This document shows positions 17,401 to 26,400 of a stretch of 35,341 nucleotides of DNA, piece after piece. The DNA is taken from positions 1 to 35,341 of IMG/VR virus record IMGVR_UViG_3300023178_000142; one strand, given 5' to 3'. This DNA comes from a virus. The notes below the pieces were generated by a model. That model searched no databases. It was given only the letters and a program-made list of their open reading frames with translations, and was not told the DNA's origin. Numbering within the stretch: position 1 is the first letter of the stretch; each line of letters opens with the position of its first letter. The position numbers and the translations under genes were made by a program.

Positions 17401-20400
17401 GTGTACTACCATCTAATCTAAACACATAATCTTCTGTGCTAATGTCTGCTTCATCAAATGCAGAGTAACTAAACAGTGTAGTGTCAAATCCTTTTTCGGT
17501 ACCAAAGCCAATGGTATCAATCTGTACACCAGCATAGTCTACACCATCCATTAACTGACCTAAATCTTTGCCTAACATACCAGATGTTGGTTGATATAAA
17601 TCAGGATAGAAAATTCTATCTGCTGCATGTAGCATTGCAGGATCTATCATGTATTCTATCATAACATTATCAGTGTTAGTTGACGGAGCATTAACAAACG
17701 ATACAACACCTTTGTATCTTCTGTAACCTTTGCTCAAATCAATTTGGTTGTAAACTTCGTATTCACTTGAAAGTGATTCAACACCGTTAACATAAACTTT
17801 AATTTTGTTAACATTTAGATACATTGGATATTCTAATACAAATTCGGTAGTGGCACCAGTTCCGCTAAATGTTTCAGTTTTGTTAACATTTGTTATATCA
17901 AATTGACCTGTGATTCTATCAAACTTGATTAGAACCTTTGTTGCACGTACTTTGCTGTTTCCTAGTATAGGTGTAATAATTGCAGGTACGCCGTCATCGT
18001 CTTGCGGTCCTTCAACAGTAACAGTTGGCATAGTAATATATGTTGCATTATTTGTATCTACAATAATCTTGTTTATAGAACCATTACCAATAGTTGCACG
18101 ACCTTGAAGTGTTGGGCCGTTGCCTCCGCTGATTGTAACAACAGGTTCTGATTGCCAACCTGTGCCACCGTTTGCAATAACAAAGTCTGTGATTTCAAAT
18201 CCAACATTATCTAACCAATGTTTTTGCGGATATGTTTGTGCTTTATCACTAACAAACAATATCTGGCTATCAATTACTTTGATATCTTCACTTTGAATTT
18301 TTTTAGTTTTACTATTATATGTAGGCTGTAAATCAAAGTCAGTAACGCTAGTCTGTGTTAAGTCTACTTTATCGTAACTGCTCACATATTCACGAACTTT
18401 AGTTTTGTATGGTTTTACTTCGTTTACGTAATCTTGATAATTTGAAAGATTGTCGTTGCGGAATGTAATACGTTGATCTAATTCTCCGACATTGTGTTGT
18501 GCTTTTACAAAACTGGTTTTCATTACCCAATCTACTGTAGGTTGCTCTGCAAGCACATATCTAACACTGCTAAAGAATAGCTTATTCCATTCAACTGACA
18601 ATTCATTTACAAAAATATTATTTTGTAAAGTCTCCATGATAATTCTTATTTCAGCTGTTGGTTCTCTATCGTAAAGAACTGCATCATAAATTTGATTATC
18701 AAAACCACTTTCTACATTGTTAAACAGAAGATTACTAAACTGTATAGTACCATTTTCACGACCAATAGTTTTGTAATTTACAGTATAATCAACTTCTAGC
18801 TGATTGTCAATTTTTTCAAGCAATAACCAACCGCCCGATCCAATTGTTTCAATCTTAACAATATCACCTAAGTCGTCATTTAATCCATCAAGTGCATAGC
18901 TTCCCGGAATAACGTGATCAACATTAGTTAATTCACTATAACCAGTTGCGTACCAATCAATGTACTGCCAATAATAATCAACATCGTATCCTTGAATTTG
19001 TATTCTGTTCCATTCTCTAGATGTTGTATTGTATGTATACAAGCCCCAGAACCCGCCAACTGTACTATCAGAGCTAACAAGTATTGTAAACGGTCTTACA
19101 ATTGCTCTTGTTGTTCCAAGATAATTTTTACCGCCATTTACAACAACTGCTCTAGTAATTTGTCCTAAGTTGTTGATGTAAGTTTGTATTTTAGCACCTG
19201 TACCAGAGCCAACTACTTCAACTGTTGGACCTTTACGCACTGTGCTTGTTCCATCAACATACGATGTATCCTTGTATCCTCTTCCTGGATTGGTAATAGT
19301 TACACCAGTAATAGTTCCGTCAGTGATAACTAAATCAAGTGTTGCACGTTCTAAACGTGCTGTACCAACAAATCTAATTAAGTTTTCTGATTCAACAATT
19401 TCATCATAGCTATTTGAATAGATACTCGGAGGCAATTCGTATTGTGTTAACGGTGAAATATCATAATTGTCTACAATAAGATAATTTTTAAGTGTACTGT
19501 TTACACGTTCAACAATTTGTTTTAGTGCTTCAGTCTTGTTAACAAACATACTTTGGTTTGGCTGATCTAGTACGCCATAACGTCTTGCTATACTTACATC
19601 CAAGTCAGGAAGTTGATTTCCTACTTGGTCGTAACCAACTAAACTGTCGATCCATTTTTTAACAAGTTTTTGATTTGGTAAACTTGTTTCCAAACCTTCG
19701 GTCACAAGCTGATACTCTCTATGAATATGATTTTCACTAATTTCATTTGTGTCATCATATTCAAAGTGTATAATTGTATTTTTATCGTTTATTAAACTTC
19801 TGCAATTATATAATGCAAATTCTCCGCCTGCAAAAATACCAATAAATCTATATCCTTGGCCTGCTGGATCTTGAATTAATTGAGCAATATCGTACGAACT
19901 TAATGTTCTATTTGGAGTATATGTAGAAATTACTTTTTTATTCTTAACCCAGAAGTAGTATTTTGCACCGAATGTTCCAGTAATTGGATCATAAATTGTA
20001 GCTCTGCTATATCTGTTGTCGCTGTATTTTGTTGTACCGCTTATTCCGTCAGCAATACCTATGTTGGTATCTGCAAGATTATCCCATTCACTAGGAGATA
20101 AATCGCTTTCAACCCATTCGTACACATCGATGCTAAATCCTGGTAACAACTTATTCCAGTTGTTTGCACTGTAATCAATGTCATCTTGATAAGGGTTGTA
20201 CCATTTTGCGGTGCTTAAATCCCACCATACTTTTCCAACATAATCACTTGACCAAACATTTTTAGAACCAGTAGTAGATGCATTAACATTATACACTGCT
20301 GGGTCATAATGCAATTTCCAGTTTATTTCTTGATCGGCAACACCTGCAATCTTACCTTGAATTGGATCAATTACATCTAGGTATGTTATTAAATCACCAG

Positions 20401-23400
20401 TAACTTTGTCATACAAAAAGACATTTTTAATTCTGTCATATTCAGGAAAGTCTTTTGCTACACCAATTTGTTTCCAACTATTTTCAGTTTTGCTACGACT
20501 TAAATCAATTACTACGCCAAATTCGTTAGATACGTATTCAACATCTGGCAAACTTAAAATAACATGATTGTTATTAAACAGTATCTGAGGATTAGTTGAA
20601 GTGCTTAAATCTCTTTTATATCTTATTCCACCATCAATGTAATAACTATTATATTCTAATGTCTCACCGTATACAAGTACATCGTTGATGCTGTTGTAAA
20701 CATAAACTTGATTGTAGTTTCTTTCAGTGTCTACAATCTGAGTTGAGAACGAATCAAAATATGTTTCTGTATTATCAAAAATAGTATAATCGTTGTTAAT
20801 ACCATTTGTACTTAGAACAACTAAATCGTTGTTGCTAAACTTAACAACATGACCAAATCTTTCATTTAAACTTGCAACTGGAGCATATAATGTTTGAGAT
20901 AATTCAAATTCTCCTAATGCAGTATTGTATGTATAAACATATACTGCACCCGAATCTAGACCATTAGTGTCACTAGAAACTGCACCTACTGCAATTTTTG
21001 ATCCAGTTTCGTTTATACTTGATGATATACCCCATTCTTCGTCTGCATTAACTGAATTAATTGTTTCATAAAATTTGTATCTGTTTTCTTGTTTTCTATA
21101 AACGTTTAATTGGTTTTCTTCTGTAACTGTATTTTTACTTAGAATTATTAATACTTCACCATCTTTGCTAACATCAAAAGTTTTACCAATGTTTGTTGCG
21201 TCATTGTATGTAGTACTATCAACATCGCCGTCGAGAATATTAACAATAGGTAGATATCCTAGTCTATCAATATCTGCGTCAACTAATTCCCATGCAGGTA
21301 ACCCTGTCCATCCACCTGGAGCAACATTAACAGTTGCTTGATAGATAGAACCATTGTAGTAAACTTTTTCATTTGCTAGGTATGAGTACGATGCATTGTA
21401 ATCGCCTCTGTATGTTTCGTCAACACTGTTACCAAATTTATCGTCTCCGTATGGCTTGTCAAACAAGTATATTCTACCGTCATTCTTTTCTGAACGAACA
21501 AATAAGTTGTAAGTTAAGATAGTGTTAATGCTACTCTTAATACTTAGACCAAATTTTTCATTTGCAGACGGATACGATGACATTATAGTTTGAACTAATT
21601 CAAACTGACCATTCAATGCTTTTTTGTAAACATGAATCATTCCTTGGTCAGCAAGTCCACTGCCTGTACCGTCAACATCAGGTTCTAAAATTTCTACTCT
21701 TGCCCAGTCTTGGCTTTCAAGATGTACTGTACTTCCATCTTCAGGAAGATCAATTAGTGCTCTCCACAGTGTTCCTCTGTCGCTAACAATATCGCCAGCA
21801 CTATAAGCACTGCCTGGTGTAATTTCTCCAACATATCTACTTAATACGTTTGATGCATATGGAGCACCTACAAACAGATATTGTCCATCAGCAGTTATAT
21901 CTACACTTGTACCAAACCCAGTATCAGGATCAGAGAACAAGTTTGGATAATCAATAATTTGACTTTGAACATAACTTCCTAGTTCACTACTACGACTATA
22001 AACAACTACTTGGTTTGAATTTTTTTTGCCTATTGCTAAAATTGTATTACTACTGTTTCCGCAAATAGCATCACCAAATGATCTATCATTATCGCCGTTT
22101 GGTAATTCTTGTTTTTGAGAGTAAGCAAATTGATTTTCGTATGTGGCAAACTTTTCATCGCCTGTGTTATCAATCCAAATTTTGTCGCCGGCTGTAACAC
22201 CTTTGTTTATAAACAATGTATTTGCATCATCAAGTTTTTCAAGTCTTTTTGATAGCATTTGAGTTACAACACCTGTTGTACTATCGCTAAGGTCTTTACT
22301 ACTATCAGTAAGAGGTGTGTTTAGTGCAAACTCAACATAGTTAGGACCTTTTGCTGTAACAAATCTAAATCCATCTACTTCAGAATTTATTTGTCTTAAA
22401 CCTACTAAATCGTCTACTTCAAATTTTATATTTTTATTAAAGGTTGCTCTAAAACCTGTGTCAGTGCTGTCAATTCTAATAATACGAGCAGGTACAATTA
22501 CATGCTGATATACATTCCATGTATTTTTGTAATCGGGTACCCAAACGCAATCACCAATATTAACACCAGTAATATCCAATGCTAAAATATCATTAAATGT
22601 TTTAGCAATAAAATCTATCTGATCAAGTTTTACATATCCAGCAGTTTTGCTTACTTCGTCTGGTGTAAATTTTACAGGCAACGGAGCATTATTGTAGTTT
22701 TCTGGTTTTATGTAAACATCTTTACTTGGATATTGATATGTTAAATCTGTTCTAGTATTATCTACATTTTGTACCAGTTGCAATAACTGTGGTTCTATGC
22801 GGAATTTCGATTCGTCTAGTGCTAATTCAAACTCTTTATAAGTGTCAGTGTTTCCATACTGTCCAACACGGAATGCCCACTCTTCATAGAATTGTAAACT
22901 ATCTCTATCAGCACTGCCTAACTTATCAAACAATTTTGTAAGTGCATTGTTAGTACCCTTGTCTTGAATAAATCCTTGATAGAATTTATATTGGCTAATA
23001 TCGTCAGTTATGATATTGCCAAGGTATTCACGTTTTTGATAGCCAATTAAATGCTGTGCAAGTCTTTGTTGCTCACTATCAAAATTGTCAGTGTCTAAAT
23101 CATAAAAATCGGCAAATTGTTTTACACGATAATCCCAGTTAGGTTTTAACGCACTTTCTGGTTTTTCTGGTAATCTATTAAAGTTTGTATCTTCGAATAC
23201 TTCAGTACCAGTGTGTGTATTTTTTGCTGAATAATAAAATTCTTTGTATTTTACTAGATCACCAATTGTGTAATCTTGGTATGGTTCCCAATCTGTTATA
23301 ACAACATCATCAAGAATAAATCCTGGAATATTTAATGTACCATTCCACTCATCGGTTCTATAACCTGAAACTTTGATACGTTCTTGTCTATACCCAGCAT

Positions 23401-26400
23401 TAGGATCATAAATGGTATCATTGAATACTGTGGTATTGTCAATTAACACCACATGTTCTGTTTGCACTAGTAAAAGTTTTGCAAAATAAATTCCTTGTTC
23501 GGTGTTAACTGGTATTACACTAAATTGTGTACTGTTGTCTCTATTAATATTGCTAAAAGAAGATGTAATTTGATTTCCATTTTCATTTAACAATCCATAA
23601 CCAAACTTGCCTTGATGTACATCATATACTGTGTAATAATTTCTACTAAACACTAGTTTATTAGCAGCCGGACTTAATGTAATAATTGTTCCTGCTGCCC
23701 AATTCTGTGTTGTCCAGAAAAGGAATTCTTTGGAAATTTGTTTCCAGTTTTCGATAACATTGTATTCACTGTTAAAGTAATCAAAAACAAATCCTTGATA
23801 TTCTAAGTATTTTCCGTATCCTAAAAGGAAATCTATCAAGTCTTGAACATTGTTAAACTCAGTACCATATTGTAATACTGTAGGTTTTTCTTCAAATGTT
23901 TTTCTAAAATAAGCTGTAACACCACCAAACACTGGAAGTTCTTTTAAACGTGAAAAATTCGAATTAACAAAACTTGTTGTTGTAGTATGTGTAGTTGTTG
24001 CTCTATAAAACTGATTGTTGTATCTTACAACTTTACCTGCAACAATAGTTTTACCTTCTGACCACTCAATATAACTTTCGCTGATTCCACCTACTGTTGA
24101 TGATGGATCAACTTGAGTCGGAACAGCTCTAAAATATTTAAACACAGGATTTTCAATATCGTATCCTTTTACCTTATAACCTTTAGATGTTTTTTCAACT
24201 ACAACACCACTGTAATTTACAATTTCAACAGGACTACTTGTAGTGAGTTTTATTTTATAGTTCTCACTAGGTACAAATACGTTTCCTTTGTTTAATGGAG
24301 TTCTGCTATCAAGTATAAGTTTTAGTTTTTCTTTTTCTGCAAAACCAGCAAGTTTAAATGCCATTTTTTGATTTAAATTTGTTAGTTCTTCAATGTATGA
24401 TTGCATAGTTGTATCAACATTGGTGTATATTGCTTCTGCAATCCAATTTACTAAACCTGCTGTATACACAACATTATTGTTGTTTTTAGTTTTTGGAAAT
24501 ACTAAATCTTTGGTTCTTAATCTTTTTTCAGTATCTTCGTAAACTAACTGACCTACAAAATTTCTCTTGATTCTGCTTCTGTCAAATGTTAAGCCAAACA
24601 CTCTTGCTGGTCTTAAAACAATTAAAGCCATCATTAAGGAATATGGATAGTCGCTGCTGCGTCTCCACGCAGTTTCAACTGGTGCACCGTCACCGAATGC
24701 AAAACTTCTAGTTTGTGTTCTAAAACTAAATTCTTTTGCATAACCAGAATCTAACGGACTTATTAATTCGCCGTATTCGTTTACAGGTATATTGTTTACT
24801 AGGCCAGGACGTAGATATTTTTTGTTTCTAATAACTGCTTTGCCTGGCTCTCTGATTACACCTTTTTCAAGATCTTTCCAAAGTATTAAATTATCTTTAG
24901 TATACGGTGCAGGACCATAAACATCAGTCCACCAGCTAGGCATAATGCTAAATCCTAGCATTTCCCAAGGATGTGTATGTGGACGATCTGTGTCAAATGC
25001 ATTTTTATAAACTTCTCTCCAGAAACCCGGAAGCTGTTGTCCTTGTGCATTTACACAACGACTGTAATTATATGTAAAAGTTTCACCTTCTTGTATAATA
25101 CTTCCATCGGTATAGTTTAGATTACCTGCTTTTCTTGCCCACTTAATAAATTCGCTGATTAATATATTGTTTATTTGTGAATGTGTAATTCCAGTATTTC
25201 TATAGAACGAAGGTACATAATCAGCAATATCAAATATACTTGGATTGTATTCAACTTTGATATTGTTAAAAATTCTACGTTCAAGTTCTATTAATAAATC
25301 ATCTCTGTAATCGCCATATGCAATAGTAATACTACCGTCGTGACCCCTAATAACTTCTACAGGTTCTGCATAGCTAGTATCTACAAACTTTTCTGGAACA
25401 TACTTTGGATATATTCCTAATACACTAGGTGTTTGCGGAATATAACTTGCTTCAGTATTTTCGTATTCGTTGATAGTAACAATATCATCATCGGATAATG
25501 TTGCAGTAATTAATACAAATCCTTCGTCAGTAAATGTGTAATCCACACCATGTACAAGTTGTTCACCGTTTAAGTAAACATACACTGCTTTGTTTGTTAA
25601 TGAATTTAAATTAAATGGTGTGCTTAATGCAAAATAAGGATTTCTATAATCTAAAACTGTATATTCTAATTCTTTGTATCCGCCGAAACCGATCATGTCA
25701 GAACTGTAAAACGGCATTGTTTTTGCTTTTGTTTTAACATATTCTTTCATTACCAATTCAAACATCTTTTTAGATGTTGTATCAACACCAATGTTTTCAG
25801 CAATTTGAATTAAAGACTTTTTAAACTTTGAATATTCATCTTTTGCAAAAATGATTGATTTTAGTATGTCTGCATTATCGTCTGCTAAATGATACAGCGG
25901 CAAATTGATAGGACCGCTGTGTTGAACAAACTTAGTTCCGTAAGACGATACATTTCCTAAATCACGTAAATTATTTGCACCTGGCTGTATGCCTACAAAA
26001 TTATTCAAGTCTTGAGTGATGCTGGTTATATGTTCGTTGATTTGACCAAATGTAAACTCTGATAGATTGTTGTTTAATGGATTGTTTTCAAAGTTGCTAG
26101 GTATCTCATAATAACCGTTATCGTTTTTATCAGCAGTAGTATATGTTTTTATAACAACAATATCTGTTGATTCGAGATCTGCGGTTAACACAACTCTACG
26201 TGTTGTATTAACATTTACCAATGAGTAATCAACACCTTCAACTAGTGTATCGTTATTTTTATAAACTTTAACAATTAAGTCTGTTAAACTAGCACTGTTA
26301 TTATAAACGTCAATTGGCAAGTTGTTTACACGTTCTTGACCTGTAAATCTTTGAACCACAAATTGTCTGCTAAGTGTGTGGGCTTTTGTCCATCCGTTAG

